From an uncultured Ferrovum sp. (GTDB lineage Bacteria > Pseudomonadota > Gammaproteobacteria > Burkholderiales > Ferrovaceae), in contig CAIVHB010000007.1 in NCBI GenBank assembly GCA_903905585.1, positions 1 through 64,000 of the forward strand: a stretch of 64,000 bases of DNA, written 5' to 3'. The notes under the pieces were generated by a model. It ran no database searches and was not told where the DNA came from. It saw only the letters and a list, made by a program, of their open reading frames with translations. Both the position numbers and the translations under genes were made by a program. The first letter of the stretch is position 1. Each line of letters begins with the position of its first letter. Positions 11,095 through 22,035 of the stretch are shown here, one piece after another.

Positions 11095-11934
11095 TTGTCT
11101 CGTATTGCTCGTACCTTTGAACAACTGGCTGCCCAGGGTCGTTCTGCATTGATCCCTTTCTTTACTGCAGGCGATCCTGATCCTGAAAGTGCGGTCCCGT
11201 TCATGCGCGCCATGGTGAAAGGAGGGGCAGATATCATTGAACTCGGTGTTCCTTTCTCCGACCCGATTGCAGATGGTCCTGTTATTCAGCGTTCTAGTGA
11301 ACGCGCACTCAAGCATGGCGTATCTTTGCGACGGGTGATTGAAATGGCGCGTACTTATCGTAAGGAAGATCAAAAGACTCCGCTTGTGTTGATGGGCTAT
11401 GCTAATCCGATTGAGCAAATGGGGTTTGAGCACTTTGCCGATACGGCCAAAGAAGCAGGTGTGGATGGCGTTCTTGTGGTGGACTATCCACCCGAAGAGT
11501 GTGAGCGCTTGGTTGAGGTATTGCGTTCAAGAGATATCGATACTATTTTTTTGTTATCTCCCACGAGTACCAATGAGCGGGTAGAAGCCGTAGGTAAATT
11601 GGCTTCAGGGTATGTGTATTACGTTTCTCTGCGAGGTGTCACGGGTGCTGCCAATATCGATACCCAGGATGTTGCCCAACACGTTGAGCGGATTCGTCAG
11701 CATGTGAGCGTTCCAGTGGGAGTAGGCTTTGGAATTCGTGATGGCGAAACCGCGCATGTCATCTCAAAAATTGCCGATGCGGTGGTCATTGGAAGCCGTA
11801 TTGTTTTGACCATTGAAGAGTCAGCAAATGGCGAAGCTGCAGTGCCTCGCATTGAGGTCTTGTTGCGGGAGTTCAGGGAAGCAATGGATCGCAGCCAAAA
11901 AACAGTCAGTTTGGGCTCAGGGAAAACAACATGA
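11095..11934 (+). CDS. trpA: Tryptophan synthase, alpha chain
   Basis: Cleaves indole-3-glycerol phosphate to indole, which is channelled to TrpB. Catalytic glutamate and aspartate lie in [11 protein letters not shown]. The phosphate-binding region is [10 protein letters not shown]. The start is a TTG at 11095, preceded at good spacing by GGAGAAA. It gives [11 protein letters not shown], matching family N-termini, and no closer ATG exists. Length 279 is slightly above the usual 268 because of a short C-terminal tail. The stop overlaps accD by four bases. Confidence 0.96.
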   Translation: MSRIARTFEQLAAQGRSALIPFFTAGDPDPESAVPFMRAMVKGGADIIELGVPFSDPIADGPVIQRSSERALKHGVSLRRVIEMARTYRKEDQKTPLVLMGYANPIEQMGFEHFADTAKEAGVDGVLVVDYPPEECERLVEVLRSRDIDTIFLLSPTSTNERVEAVGKLASGYVYYVSLRGVTGAANIDTQDVAQHVERIRQHVSVPVGVGFGIRDGETAHVISKIADAVVIGSRIVLTIEESANGEAAVPRIEVLLREFREAMDRSQKTVSLGSGKTT

Positions 11935-12800
11935 GTTGGTTCAAAAAGCTACTTCCCCCAAGGATTAATCGTGATGCCATCAGTGCTAAACGATCCACCA
12001 TGCCTGAGGGTTTGTGGAGCAAATGTGATTCCTGTGAGGCTGTTCTGTACCGCTCTGACCTCGATAACAATTTGCAAGTGTGTCCGAAATGTTCCCATCA
12101 CAATCGAATTAGCGCGCGAGATAGGCTGGATGCTTTTCTTGATGAAGATGAGCGGTTTGAGTTGGGTTCTGAGGTGGTCCCGGTTGATACGCTTAAATTT
12201 AAAGATAGTCGGCGTTATACAGAGCGCTTAACTGAAGCCCAGCGGGTTACGGGTGAGACAGATGCACTGGTTGTCATGCAAGGGACAGTGCACGGATTAC
12301 CCGTCATTGCAGCAAGCTTTGAGTTTTCTTTCATGGGGGGCTCGATGGGCTCGGTTGTCGGTGAACGCTTTGTGCGCGCAGTGGATGCTGCGATGGACCA
12401 AAAAGTCCCTTTTGTTTGCTTTTTGGCAAGTGGGGGAGCACGCATGCAAGAAGGACTGTTGTCCTTGATGCAGATGGCAAAAACTTGCGCAGCGCTTAAA
12501 CGGCTTGCAGGTGTTCCGCTGCCTTTTATTTCTGTTTTGACTGACCCTACCATGGGTGGAGTGTCGGCCAGTTTTGCGATGATAGGTGATGTGGTGATTG
12601 CTGAACCTGGCGCACTGATTGGTTTTGCTGGTCCACGAGTGATTGAGCAAACTGTTCGTGAAACACTCCCAGAAGGTTTTCAGCGTGCTGAATTTCTGTT
12701 GGAAAAAGGCGCAATCGATATGATTGTGGATCGCCGAGGAATGCGTGAGAAAGTGGCGAGCTTGCTCGCCTTGCTCACTGGCCAGACTCTCGCTGCCTAA
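11931..12800 (+). CDS. accD: Acetyl-CoA carboxylase carboxyltransferase, beta subunit
   Basis: Transfers the carboxyl group from biotin carboxyl carrier protein to acetyl-CoA together with AccA, forming malonyl-CoA. The N-terminal four-cysteine zinc ribbon is present (KCDSC then CPKC), followed by the crotonase-fold core with [21 protein letters not shown] and [11 protein letters not shown]. Length 289 is typical. The trpA-accD-folC order is widely conserved in Proteobacteria. It starts within the trpA stop (ATGA), so its expression may follow the trp genes. Confidence 0.97.
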   Translation: MSWFKKLLPPRINRDAISAKRSTMPEGLWSKCDSCEAVLYRSDLDNNLQVCPKCSHHNRISARDRLDAFLDEDERFELGSEVVPVDTLKFKDSRRYTERLTEAQRVTGETDALVVMQGTVHGLPVIAASFEFSFMGGSMGSVVGERFVRAVDAAMDQKVPFVCFLASGGARMQEGLLSLMQMAKTCAALKRLAGVPLPFISVLTDPTMGGVSASFAMIGDVVIAEPGALIGFAGPRVIEQTVRETLPEGFQRAEFLLEKGAIDMIVDRRGMREKVASLLALLTGQTLAA

Positions 12801-12820
12801 GGTTAAAGGCTCGCATTTCA

Positions 12821-14113
12821 GTGAGTTCCGCCTCCCCCTTTCCTACCAGCGGCGTGGTTGCTGACTGGTTAAGCTATCTTGAGGGATTGCATGCCAAAGC
12901 AATCGACATGGGTTTAGACCGTGTTGTTGAGGTGTTGCATCGCCTACCACACGCAAAAAAGATCCCCGTCATTACTGTGGGGGGTACCAACGGTAAGGGA
13001 TCTACGACGGCTTATCTTGAAGCCATCCTTCATGCTGCTGGCTATAAAACAGCTTGTTATACCTCCCCGCATCTGTTGCGCTACAACGAACGGATTCGTA
13101 TTAATCGAAAGCCAGCTTCAGATGCAGAGATTGTTGAATCTTTCTTGGCAGTCGAGGCGGCTCGTCAGCAGACATCTTTGACCTATTTTGAATTTGGAAC
13201 TTTAGCCGCCCTTCATCACTTTAGTCGATCTGAGGTCGATGTTCTGATTCTTGAAGTGGGGATGGGAGGCCGACTGGATGCGGTAAATGTGATGGATTCT
13301 GATTGCGCTATCGTCACCAGCGTTGCATTGGACCATATGGAGTTTCTGGGCCCAGATCGCGAGAGTATTGCGCTAGAAAAAGCGGGTATTTTTCGATCAG
13401 GATGTGTGGCAGTTTTTGGTGAACAGGATGTTCCTGAAAGTCTTGGTGAATATGCGCAGAAATTAGGCGCAAAACTTTGGGTTGCAGGTAAAGCTTTTCA
13501 TCACCATTCTTCTCCATCCCAATGGGATTTTGTTGGGCCTGACGGCACTTTGTTTGCCTTACCCTATCCTGCTTTGCGGGGCGCATATCAACTTGACAAT
13601 GCCTCATGTGCTTTGGCCGCTTTGATGGCACTCCAAGATTTACTTCCGGTTTCCATGCAACATATCCGTCAAGGATTTGTCTCGGTGGATCTTCCTGGGC
13701 GCCTTCAGGTTTTGCCTGGCCGTCCAGCGATCATTCTTGATGTTGCGCATAATCCCCATGCTGCAGAGGCTTTAGCGCGAAGTTTGGAACGTATGGCAGG
13801 ATTCAAAACTACGCGCATTGTATTGGGGATGTTGCGTGACAAAGATGTGCGAGGTGTGACCCAATTATTTTCAGGATTAGCGGGCGCTTGGTATATCTGT
13901 GACTTGCCTGCACCGAGAGGAGCTTCTGCTGAGGAAGTGGCAAAGCAAATTGATTGGGCAGATCCAAACAGCGCTCCCACGCTTCAACTTTTTTCAAATC
14001 CTGCGCAGGCCCTGCAAGCCGCGCAACATGACGCTGATCCCGATGATCGTATCGTTGTTGTAGGATCTTTCTTGACAGTTGCTTCGGCTCTGGGGAGTTT
14101 GGGAAGAACATGA
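12821..14113 (+). CDS. folC: Bifunctional folylpolyglutamate / dihydrofolate synthase
   Basis: Mur-ligase-fold ATP-dependent enzyme that makes dihydrofolate and adds glutamates to folates. The P-loop is TVGGTNGKGSTTAYLEA, followed by YTSPHLLRYNERI, LEVGMGGRLDAVN and the second-domain DVAHNPHAAEAL. It starts with GTG at 12821, 20 bp after accD. Length 430 is normal. The TGA overlaps the next gene by four bases. Its usual partner accD sits immediately upstream. Confidence 0.96.
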   Translation: MSSASPFPTSGVVADWLSYLEGLHAKAIDMGLDRVVEVLHRLPHAKKIPVITVGGTNGKGSTTAYLEAILHAAGYKTACYTSPHLLRYNERIRINRKPASDAEIVESFLAVEAARQQTSLTYFEFGTLAALHHFSRSEVDVLILEVGMGGRLDAVNVMDSDCAIVTSVALDHMEFLGPDRESIALEKAGIFRSGCVAVFGEQDVPESLGEYAQKLGAKLWVAGKAFHHHSSPSQWDFVGPDGTLFALPYPALRGAYQLDNASCALAALMALQDLLPVSMQHIRQGFVSVDLPGRLQVLPGRPAIILDVAHNPHAAEALARSLERMAGFKTTRIVLGMLRDKDVRGVTQLFSGLAGAWYICDLPAPRGASAEEVAKQIDWADPNSAPTLQLFSNPAQALQAAQHDADPDDRIVVVGSFLTVASALGSLGRT

Positions 14114-14853
14114 CTGATGCTGATTTAGCGGATATCAAAACAAGATCTCGGCATCGTTTGATCGGTGCATTTTTGTTAGTTCTTTTATTCGTCATTGCCG
14201 TTCCCATGGTTTTAGATCGTCAGGCGCCTCGATCTGAATCGGTTCATGCGTCGGCTGAGCCCCCCTCATCCGACTCCGGATCAACTGCTCCTGCAAGTTC
14301 GGATCGTTCTATGCCTTCTTCCTCTCCTGATGTCCAATCAGAGCCGGTATCTGCTGAGCATGCGACCACTGCAGTGATTCCGCCTCTGCCAGATTCTGTT
14401 CGGCCAGGTGAAAGGGATACCGCCAAGTTGGAGGCTAGAGCTAAGAGTGTGGCGCGTTCGCCAGCGGCTGAAACTGCTGTATCTTCTCGCGCGCCTGATC
14501 AATCTCCCGCCCCTGTTGCATCTAGCGTACCTGCTCAATCTGCCGCTCCTGTTGCATCCAGCGTACCTGTTAAACCTTCCACACCTGTCGCGTCTGCTCC
14601 GCTTGAAGAAAAAGCAGAGACAGCAAAAGGATGGTTTGTGCAGTTAGGGGTATTTGCTGAGGAAGCACGCGCAACATCATTGCGTGATCGATTGCATGAA
14701 AATGGGGTAAGCCTTCAAACCGATACCATTCATGGTCCGCGGGGAACCTTTACGCGCTTAAGAGCAGGCCCTTATCAGCAACGCGAGGAAGCAAGCTCTT
14801 TACTCGCGCGTATTAAAGCTTTAGGGGAAAATGCGATTTTGGTACATCAATAG
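14110..14853 (+). CDS. SPOR-domain (DedD-like) membrane protein
   Basis: Probable septal-ring protein that binds denuded peptidoglycan during division. Residues about 17-36 form a single membrane helix (LIGAFLLVLLFVIAVPMVL), followed by a low-complexity Ser/Pro/Ala periplasmic linker. That linker carries three near repeats of a PVASSVP unit (nt 14510-14600). The C-terminal SPOR domain is at about 172-247 (GWFVQLGVFAEEARATSLRD). The gene lies between folC and cvpA as in many Proteobacteria, where it is called dedD. Function is inferred from domain and position. Confidence 0.9.
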   Translation: MTDADLADIKTRSRHRLIGAFLLVLLFVIAVPMVLDRQAPRSESVHASAEPPSSDSGSTAPASSDRSMPSSSPDVQSEPVSAEHATTAVIPPLPDSVRPGERDTAKLEARAKSVARSPAAETAVSSRAPDQSPAPVASSVPAQSAAPVASSVPVKPSTPVASAPLEEKAETAKGWFVQLGVFAEEARATSLRDRLHENGVSLQTDTIHGPRGTFTRLRAGPYQQREEASSLLARIKALGENAILVHQ

Positions 14854-14866
14854 GAAAATAGATCTC

Positions 14867-15421
14867 ATGGAGTTCCTTTCCAACTTGAGCGCCTATGACT
14901 GGATCATCATCCTAGTGGCTGTTTTTTCAATGCTGGTGGGCTTGATGCGCGGAATGATTACCGAATTGGTGAGCTTTGGTTCGTGGTTTGGCGCTCTCCT
15001 CTTGGCTAGGCTAGGGGCGGAGCCATTGGGAAGATTTTTTGAACATACGATGGAAAACAGTGCGTTGCGCTTGGGCCTAGCGTTCATTTTGATTTTTTTT
15101 GTGGCGTTGATTTCGATTCGTTTACTAGGCCGGGCCTTGTCAAAAGCAGCAAGTAGCGTGGGTTTGGGCTTGCTTGATCGTTTTCTCGGCGCTGTGTTCG
15201 GTTTGGTGCGCGCTGCAGCGATATTAATGGTGTTGGTTGTATTGGCTGCCTTGACCGGATTAAATGAACAAGCTGATTGGAAGCGTGCATGGTTTACCAT
15301 ACCTCTAGAACATTTGACTGCCTTGGCACTCCCTTTGTTACCTAAGGCTGTTGCTGTGAGGGTTCATCTGCATTACGACAGCCATGTGTCGACCAATATT
15401 CGATTTGCCAAGGAGGCTTGA
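14867..15421 (+). CDS. cvpA: CvpA family membrane protein
   Basis: Small inner-membrane protein, named for colicin V production in E. coli; its molecular role is not settled. Four hydrophobic segments are visible (about 9-28, 31-50, 62-82 and 100-125). The family pattern [20 protein letters not shown] is at the N-terminus. The start at 14867 is chosen because homologues begin at this methionine; the reading frame extends 12 residues upstream without family similarity. Length 184. It directly precedes purF, as in most gamma- and betaproteobacteria. Confidence 0.94.
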   Translation: MEFLSNLSAYDWIIILVAVFSMLVGLMRGMITELVSFGSWFGALLLARLGAEPLGRFFEHTMENSALRLGLAFILIFFVALISIRLLGRALSKAASSVGLGLLDRFLGAVFGLVRAAAILMVLVVLAALTGLNEQADWKRAWFTIPLEHLTALALPLLPKAVAVRVHLHYDSHVSTNIRFAKEA

Positions 15422-15426
15422 CCTGC

Positions 15427-16962
15427 ATGTGTGGAATTGTTGGAGTGATGGGACGTGCACCGGTTAATCAAGTGCTCTACGATGCGCTGCAGCTTTTACA
15501 ACATCGTGGGCAAGATGCCGCAGGAATCGTGACTGCAGAGGGCAATACTTTTCATATGCATAAAGGGTTGGGCCTCGTTCGAGACGTATTTCGTACGCGT
15601 GATATGCGTTCTTTGACTGGCCACTCGGGTATTGGGCATTGCCGCTATCCCACTGCGGGTTCCGCAAAATCCCCCGCTGAGGCGCAGCCCTTTTATGTGA
15701 ATTCCCCTTTTGGGATTGTGTTGGGACACAACGGTAATCTGACGAACTCACGACAGCTTCGCAAAGAACTGTTCGTTGAAGATCTTCGCCATGTGAACAC
15801 GAATTCAGACTCTGAAGTCTTGCTGAACGTATTGGCGCATGAACTGCAGGCGGAGGCCGCTGGCCACAGACTGGATGCCGAAGCGATCTTTCGTGCAGTG
15901 GCGGGGGTACATCGCCGCTGCAAGGGGGCTTATGCGGTAGTGGCCATGATTGCAGGTTATGGCATGGTGGCTTTTCGTGATCCATTTGGCATTCGTCCGC
16001 TCGTTGTAGGCACTGCTGATACGCCGAACGGCCAGGAATGCATGGTGGCTTCAGAGAGCGTGGCTTTGGATGCAGTGGGCTTTCAGTTCTTGCGAGATGT
16101 GGCCCCTGGTGAGGCCATTTTTTGCGATTACGAAGGCAATTTCTTAAGCCGTCAATGTGCCTTGCGCCCCGCCTTAAATCCCTGCATTTTTGAGTATGTT
16201 TATTTGGCGCGTCCGGATTCAGTGTTAGATGGAGTCTCGGTATATGAGACGCGCTTGCGCATGGGGGAAAGTTTAGCCGAGCGAATCATGGAAGAATTTC
16301 CCGATCTGGAATTAGACGTAGTCATACCGATCCCTGATACCAGTCGCCCCAGTGCCCTTCAGTTGGCTTTGAAATTGGGTAAACCCTACCGGGAAGGCTT
16401 TATCAAAAATCGCTACATTGGTCGTACCTTTATCATGCCGGGGCAGGCAGAACGTAAGAAATCTGTTCGGCAGAAACTGAATGCAATCGCCATGGAATTT
16501 AGAGGCAAGAATGTCTTGTTGGTGGATGACTCGATCGTGCGTGGAACGACGAGTCGGGAAATTGTGCAAATGGCTAGGGATTGTGGTGCCTTAAAAGTGT
16601 ACTTTGCTTCAGCGGCCCCTCCAGTGCGTTATCCCAATGTGTACGGTATTGATATGCCTACACGCAGAGAGCTTTTGGCCACCAATAGAACGGACGAAGA
16701 AATTGCGCGCGAGATTGGCGCCGATGCCGTTTTTTATCAAGATTTGGGCGCGCTGGAACGTGCCATTCAATGCGATAACCCAAATATAGAAAAGTTTGAT
16801 GCGAGTTGTTTTGATGGTGTCTACATTACGGGCGATATTACTCAGGCATATCTTGAAGAGATTGAAAACCATCGTGAAGATGGAGAAACCTCGCAAGCCG
16901 GTGAACCTGTTGCCCAACTGGATTTTAATTTATCCAGTGAGCCTGAAATGGCAAACTCATAG
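15427..16962 (+). CDS. purF: Amidophosphoribosyltransferase
   Basis: First committed step of purine synthesis: PRPP plus glutamine gives phosphoribosylamine. The protein begins MCGIVGVMG, so the catalytic nucleophile Cys becomes residue 1 after methionine removal. This fixes the start at 15427, preceded by a strong AAGGAGG at about 15410. The N-terminal Ntn glutaminase domain has [10 protein letters not shown] and GHNGNLTN. The C-terminal PRTase loop is [14 protein letters not shown]. Length 511, as in E. coli-type PurF. There are only five bases between the cvpA stop and this start. Confidence 0.97.
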   Translation: MCGIVGVMGRAPVNQVLYDALQLLQHRGQDAAGIVTAEGNTFHMHKGLGLVRDVFRTRDMRSLTGHSGIGHCRYPTAGSAKSPAEAQPFYVNSPFGIVLGHNGNLTNSRQLRKELFVEDLRHVNTNSDSEVLLNVLAHELQAEAAGHRLDAEAIFRAVAGVHRRCKGAYAVVAMIAGYGMVAFRDPFGIRPLVVGTADTPNGQECMVASESVALDAVGFQFLRDVAPGEAIFCDYEGNFLSRQCALRPALNPCIFEYVYLARPDSVLDGVSVYETRLRMGESLAERIMEEFPDLELDVVIPIPDTSRPSALQLALKLGKPYREGFIKNRYIGRTFIMPGQAERKKSVRQKLNAIAMEFRGKNVLLVDDSIVRGTTSREIVQMARDCGALKVYFASAAPPVRYPNVYGIDMPTRRELLATNRTDEEIAREIGADAVFYQDLGALERAIQCDNPNIEKFDASCFDGVYITGDITQAYLEEIENHREDGETSQAGEPVAQLDFNLSSEPEMANS

Positions 16963-16973
16963 CGGAGTTGCAT

Positions 16974-18170
16974 GTGAAATCTAAATTGCCTCCGTTATCA
17001 GAGTTATCGTTGGAAACCCTTGCCATTCGGGCGGGCATTGATCGTTCTCAATTTCAAGAACATTCCGAGGCAATGTACCTGACCTCGAGTTTTATTTTTG
17101 AATCGGCTGCCCAGGCCGCTGCGCGTTTTTCAAACCAAGAGCCGGGAAATATCTATTCTCGCTTTACCAACCCAACCGTAACAGCCTTTGAGGCGCGCTT
17201 GGCTGCGATGGAAGGTGCAGAGATGGGTTTGGCTACCGCTTCAGGTATGGCGGCGATTCTGGCCTGCTCAATGGGCTTACTGAAGGCGGGAGACCATCTC
17301 GTGGCTTCACGCAGTATCTTTGGCGCCACCATTGTTCTGTTCAACAATATTCTGGGGCGTTTTGGAATTGAAACCACTTGGGTAGAGTTGTCTGATGTTG
17401 ATGCGTGGATGGCCGCGGTAAAACCCAATACGCGTATGTTCTATCTTGAGACGCCCTCGAATCCCACAATGGAATTGGTCGATATTGCTGCGCTCTCTGC
17501 GCGCACCCGCCCATTGGGTATTCCTTTGGTGGTGGATAACTGTTTATGTACTCCGGTTCTGCAAAAGCCTTTGGCTCTTGGGGCGGATATCGTGATTCAT
17601 TCAGCCACTAAGTTTTTGGATGGGCAGGGTAGGGTGCTTGGTGGAGCTGTGCTGGGTTCTGCTGAGATCATCCGTGACAAGATCTTGCCGGTACTGCGCA
17701 CCGCTGGGCCTACCTTGAGTGCCTTTAATGCATGGGTATTGTTGAAGGGCTTAGAGACGCTGCAAATTCGGGTAGAGGCACAGAGCGCGCGTGCGCTCGC
17801 CATCGCGCAATGGCTAGAGAGTCATCCTGCCGTGGAGCAGGTGCTGCACCCTGGGCTGCCTTCGCATCCCCAATATGATCTCGCCTGTCGTCAGCAGACT
17901 GCAGGTGGGGCAGTGCTTTCGTTCATTGTTCGAGGGGGAAGAGCGTCTGCCTGGAAGGTGGTTGACAACTGCAAGATCATTTCAATCACCGCCAACCTCG
18001 GCGATACTAAATCCACGATCACCCATCCTGCTACGACTACCCACGGTCGTATCGCGCAGGAAGAGCGCGATCGTGCAGGTATTGTTGAAGGCATGGTGCG
18101 TGTGGCGGTAGGGCTAGAAGGCCTTGAGGACCTCAAGGCAGATCTTGCTCGAGGCCTCTCCCAAATCTAA
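16974..18170 (+). CDS. metZ: O-succinylhomoserine sulfhydrylase
   Basis: PLP enzyme of the Cys/Met metabolism family that makes homocysteine from an acyl-homoserine and sulfide. The PLP lysine is in IHSATKFLDGQGR, and the DGQGRVLGG tail is characteristic of MetZ. Other family segments are YSRFTNPTV and TPSNPTMEL. I choose GTG at 16974 because GGAG lies six bases upstream; a TTG at 16968 is an alternative adding two residues. Length 398. The purF-metZ order is common in betaproteobacteria. O-acetylhomoserine as substrate cannot be excluded from sequence. Confidence 0.92.
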   Translation: MKSKLPPLSELSLETLAIRAGIDRSQFQEHSEAMYLTSSFIFESAAQAAARFSNQEPGNIYSRFTNPTVTAFEARLAAMEGAEMGLATASGMAAILACSMGLLKAGDHLVASRSIFGATIVLFNNILGRFGIETTWVELSDVDAWMAAVKPNTRMFYLETPSNPTMELVDIAALSARTRPLGIPLVVDNCLCTPVLQKPLALGADIVIHSATKFLDGQGRVLGGAVLGSAEIIRDKILPVLRTAGPTLSAFNAWVLLKGLETLQIRVEAQSARALAIAQWLESHPAVEQVLHPGLPSHPQYDLACRQQTAGGAVLSFIVRGGRASAWKVVDNCKIISITANLGDTKSTITHPATTTHGRIAQEERDRAGIVEGMVRVAVGLEGLEDLKADLARGLSQI

Positions 18171-18243
18171 ATTCAGCGCCGACTAAAACTCTTCCTAACA
18201 GTACGAAGCGATTCTATAAAAGGCCCAGGGACTGAATGCGCAG

Positions 18244-19650
18244 CTAGCCGCGGCGCCAGGTGGTGCCATGAGGGCCGTCTTCTAGAACAATGCCTTGGGC
18301 CAGAAGCGTATCGCGGATACGATCCGATTCAGCAAAATTACGGGCTTTGCGCGCGGCATTGCGGGCATCTACCCTCTCATCAATAGCTTGATCGCTTCCG
18401 GCTGAATCCGGATTGCTGACTAGGGCTTTTCCGCTTCCTCCTTTAAACCAAAGCTCTGGGTCGCGTTCTAGAAAGCCCATGAGTCCTGCTAGCTGGAAGA
18501 GCATTTTTACAGCATGCCCATTGGCATCTCGGTTTGCATCGCGAGCCAGCTCAAACAGAATGGCAACGCATTCTGGGGTAGCAAAGTCTTCTTCCATGGC
18601 TGCTTTGAAGCGCGCAGCGATGGGGGCGTTCCAATCGATCGCGGAAGATTGAAAAGCAGCTCGAAGAGCACTGTGCTCGCGCACGGCAGTGTAGAGGGTG
18701 TTCAGAGCCTGACGGGCATCCTCTAGCTGAAGATCAGTGTAATTAAGCGGGCTGCGGTAGTGGCCACGCAAAAGGAAAAAGCGCACAACTTCCGGATCAA
18801 AAACCTTCAGTACCTCTGCGATGGTGAAAAAATTACCTAAAGACTTCGACATTTTTTCATCATTGACGCGCAGAAACCCATTGTGCATCCAGTGATTGAC
18901 AAACGTGCAGCCATTGGCCGCTTCGCTTTGGGCAATTTCATTTTCATGGTGAGGGAATTGCAGATCATGGCCGCCCCCATGAATGTCGAAGTGCGGACCT
19001 AGCAGGGCTTCACTCATCACCGAGCATTCAATATGCCAGCCGGGACGTCCTGCACCCCAAGGCGAAGGCCAAGAAGGCTCGTCAGGTTTGGCCGCTTTCC
19101 ACAACACAAAATCTAATGGGTCACGCTTGAAGTGATCGACATCAACCCGTTCACCGGCTCGAAGATCATCCAGCGATTTGCCAGATAATTTACCGTAGCC
19201 CTGAAATTGACGAACGGCATAGAACACATCTCCATTGGCTCCTGGGTAAGCAAACCCTTTTTCGATTAAGGTCTCAATCATCTTGACCATGCCGGGAACG
19301 TATTGCGTGGCGCGCGGTTCATGATTAGGATCGCGAACCCCCAGCAGGGCTAAGTCGGCATGCATGGCGGCAATCATGCGTTCAGTCAGGGCATCAATGG
19401 GTTCGCCATTTTGAGCGGCACGTTGAATGATTTTGTCGTCGACATCGGTGATATTTCTGACATAAGTGACATCGAGACCGCTTGCCAATAACCAGCGATA
19501 CACCATATCAAACACCACCATCATGCGGGCGTGGCCGAGGTGACAAAGATCGTAAACGGTGATCCCGCATACGTACATACGCACGTGGCCAGGGTCAATC
19601 GGTGAAAATAGCTCGATCTTGCGGGTCAGAGAGTTGTATATTCGCAGCAT
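18244..19650 (-). CDS. cysS: Cysteinyl-tRNA synthetase
   Basis: Class I synthetase that charges tRNA-Cys. The N-terminal ATP-binding HIGH box appears as HLGH in [11 protein letters not shown], the KMSKS loop as KMSKSLGNF. The zinc-binding residues include the Cys in VCGITVYD, the Cys in HIECSVM and the [15 protein letters not shown] segment. At 468 residues it is full length. It is convergent with metZ (73 bp gap without a convincing terminator) and divergent from the TPR gene. Confidence 0.97.
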   Translation of the reverse strand: MLRIYNSLTRKIELFSPIDPGHVRMYVCGITVYDLCHLGHARMMVVFDMVYRWLLASGLDVTYVRNITDVDDKIIQRAAQNGEPIDALTERMIAAMHADLALLGVRDPNHEPRATQYVPGMVKMIETLIEKGFAYPGANGDVFYAVRQFQGYGKLSGKSLDDLRAGERVDVDHFKRDPLDFVLWKAAKPDEPSWPSPWGAGRPGWHIECSVMSEALLGPHFDIHGGGHDLQFPHHENEIAQSEAANGCTFVNHWMHNGFLRVNDEKMSKSLGNFFTIAEVLKVFDPEVVRFFLLRGHYRSPLNYTDLQLEDARQALNTLYTAVREHSALRAAFQSSAIDWNAPIAARFKAAMEEDFATPECVAILFELARDANRDANGHAVKMLFQLAGLMGFLERDPELWFKGGSGKALVSNPDSAGSDQAIDERVDARNAARKARNFAESDRIRDTLLAQGIVLEDGPHGTTWRRG

Positions 19651-19729
19651 TCGGTAAGCACGGCGATGGCCTTTTCAGGGTTCAGCCGGATGATTCCTAA
19701 CAGAAATTTAGAACAGAACGCGAGTATAC

Positions 19730-20797
19730 ATGAGAGTCGCCGCCCTTCTTCTTAGGCTTAGCTATGTTGCAAGCCTTGTATTTTGGTTCAGCGCAGGTTC
19801 TTGCTTGGCCGCTGACGATTTTAAGGCCTCCTATGAGGCCATGAAACTTGGGAATTCTGATCTGGCTCTCAATAAAGTATCTGAGTTCCTCTCTACGCAT
19901 CCCAAAGATGCGCAAGCGCGATTATTGAAAGGGGTTATCCTCGTTGACTTAGGCAAGACGGCAGAAGCTATTCAGGTCTTTACCGCGATGACCGAAGAGA
20001 TGCCTGAGCTACCAGAACCCTATAACAATCTTGCTGTGATCTATGCTTCGCAAGGAGACTATGAGAAAGCACGAACTTTGCTAGAGCTTGCCCTGCATAC
20101 GCATCCCAGCTATGGAACATCGCACGAGAATTTAGCGGATGTGTACGCTAAGATCGCTACAAAATCTTATGAGAAAGCGCTGCATAACGAAAAATCAGCT
20201 TCACCCAAACCCAAATTGATGATGCTGAAGTCTTTGGGGACTGTTCGATCTTCCAGCCTGGCTGCTCAGTCTCCTGCGCTGAATAAATCAGGTATTGCTG
20301 CCCCTGAGGCTGCGCCGCTCAGCAATGCAAGTCCGGCCCCGGCCCCGGCCTCAGCTGCAGTTGCTCTGCCGGCCACTCCTAAAGAAGCCGCCCCCAGGGA
20401 AACCAAAAAAACATCCTCTCGTCAAGAACCCCCTCTTAAGCCTTCAGAGTCTAAAGAAACCAAGGCGATTTCAGAAAGTGTTAAATCTTGGGCTGCCGCT
20501 TGGAGCGCCAAGGATGCGGATCAGTATTTGAGCTTTTATGGCAAAGACTTTAAGACCCCTAAGGGTGAGAGCACTGCAGAGTGGGAAAAAAGTCGCCGTG
20601 AGCGCATCACGCACGCAAGCTCCATCCATGTTGAAGTGCAGGATATCGCGATCAATATGATGGATAGCGATACCGCATCGGTGACCTTCAAGCAAAAATA
20701 TCATTCAGGCCAAATGCGGTCTTCCCATCATAAAGTGCTGATACTCAAGCGCGACTCTGGTCGCTGGGTCATCATTGAGGAACGCGCACAAACTTGA
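19730..20797 (+). CDS. Periplasmic TPR protein with C-terminal NTF2/Cds6-like domain
   Basis: Not assigned a precise function. It has a signal peptide (about 1-28, ending SAGSCLAADD). Three to four tetratricopeptide-like repeats follow (about 30-165, with PEPYNNLAVIYASQGDYEKA), then a Pro/Ala/Lys-rich linker. A C-terminal domain of about 110 residues begins SVKSWAAAWSAKDADQYLSFY and ends GRWVIIEERAQT. That pattern is typical of the NTF2-like domain found in or next to L,D-transpeptidases. The L,D-transpeptidase gene begins 26 bp downstream, so the two probably form an operon. The role may be to guide cross-linking; this is inference. Confidence 0.85.
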   Translation: MRVAALLLRLSYVASLVFWFSAGSCLAADDFKASYEAMKLGNSDLALNKVSEFLSTHPKDAQARLLKGVILVDLGKTAEAIQVFTAMTEEMPELPEPYNNLAVIYASQGDYEKARTLLELALHTHPSYGTSHENLADVYAKIATKSYEKALHNEKSASPKPKLMMLKSLGTVRSSSLAAQSPALNKSGIAAPEAAPLSNASPAPAPASAAVALPATPKEAAPRETKKTSSRQEPPLKPSESKETKAISESVKSWAAAWSAKDADQYLSFYGKDFKTPKGESTAEWEKSRRERITHASSIHVEVQDIAINMMDSDTASVTFKQKYHSGQMRSSHHKVLILKRDSGRWVIIEERAQT

Positions 20798-20823
20798 GAT
20801 AAGAACGCTCACAACGCCTGACC

Positions 20824-21996
20824 ATGAGACCCTTTCTGCATACTATTTTGATGACCCGTTCCCTGCGCTTTGGTGTTGCGACGACGCTTGTAATGGCTTG
20901 GGTTGTTTGGGCTTTAGGCGGTGCACCCAATGCGCCCTTGCTTCCTCAGATGCAAGGGACTGCGCAGACGATGAAGGTTGAGGATGTGCGTTGGCTATCT
21001 TCTATCCCGATGGCTGAGGCGCAGGCTACTCCTGAGGTACGCACATCCAATGATAGCGCTGCTTCGCCCTCCTTAGAGCAAAAAATGGTGTTGGCGTATC
21101 AGGCCGCTGATGCGGGGAACGCTACCAAAGCGATGGCAGAAGTAGATCAAATACTCAGTATTGAACCTGCATTCAGACCCGCTCTGACTTTGCGTGGTCA
21201 GCTTGCTGCGGAATGGGCAAAAACCAACGGTGCTGCGTTGGATGCCTCCCAGACATTAATCGAGGACGCGCGTGTGCGCCTAGAGGCGCAGCGGCTGCGA
21301 CATCAACGCGCGCAAGAAGTCCCCTCCAATCTGGTTTTGATTTCCCCTACCATTCATACCGTATTGGCAGCAGATATTCAGGAAGCAAGGCTGTATGTGC
21401 TCAAGCGAAATGGAGAGCAGTTTAATCTTGCCACTGATTATTATTTAAGCACTGGAACAGCAGGGGCGCACAAGCATGTTGAAGGGGATCAGCGCACACC
21501 TGTGGGGATTTATTCACTCAGACCTAGACTAAAAAATACCGATTTGCCAGCCCTTGCGGGCCATGGCGCTTGGCCATTAAATTTCCCTAATCACTGGGAT
21601 AAAGCTCAAAAAAGACTGGGATCCGGCATCTGGTTGCATGGCACCTTACCCGGACAGTACGACGGCTTACCGCACTCCACCAATGGTTGCTTAGCGCTGT
21701 CTAATGAAAACTTGGATGATCTGGCGCCCTCGCTTTCAGACCCGGGGACCATTGTTCTGATAGCCGAGCATCTTGAATGGGTAAACCCTCAAGTGTTGGC
21801 AAAACAGCGCAATCAAGTTTTGAAGCGCCTGAGTAATGACCCCATTATTTATCGTGGAAACGAAGAGGCTAGTATCTATCTCTACCCGGCAGAGCAAGAT
21901 GTGCTGTTGATCCGTTCACATGAAGGTACCGATCAAGTGAAAGAGCATTTTTGGTCTGGCGATGGATCTACACGACTAGCGCTAGATCACTCATAA
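20824..21996 (+). CDS. L,D-transpeptidase (YkuD family)
   Basis: Periplasmic cysteine enzyme expected to cross-link peptidoglycan or attach proteins to it. An N-terminal membrane/signal segment (about 14-34) is followed by a TPR-like region (about 75-110). The YkuD catalytic domain occupies about 170-320. The catalytic motif reads HSTNGCLALS, with Cys289, and the upstream histidine is in GSGIWLHGT. The usual SHGC is TNGC here, a variant known in YafK-like members. ATG 20824 is used; ATG 20851 is possible. A TPR/Cds6-like partner lies upstream. Confidence 0.9.
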   Translation: MRPFLHTILMTRSLRFGVATTLVMAWVVWALGGAPNAPLLPQMQGTAQTMKVEDVRWLSSIPMAEAQATPEVRTSNDSAASPSLEQKMVLAYQAADAGNATKAMAEVDQILSIEPAFRPALTLRGQLAAEWAKTNGAALDASQTLIEDARVRLEAQRLRHQRAQEVPSNLVLISPTIHTVLAADIQEARLYVLKRNGEQFNLATDYYLSTGTAGAHKHVEGDQRTPVGIYSLRPRLKNTDLPALAGHGAWPLNFPNHWDKAQKRLGSGIWLHGTLPGQYDGLPHSTNGCLALSNENLDDLAPSLSDPGTIVLIAEHLEWVNPQVLAKQRNQVLKRLSNDPIIYRGNEEASIYLYPAEQDVLLIRSHEGTDQVKEHFWSGDGSTRLALDHS

Positions 21997-22035
21997 TATG
22001 GGCTTTTATTCGTTCTCCATTTCAAGGTCTCATCC

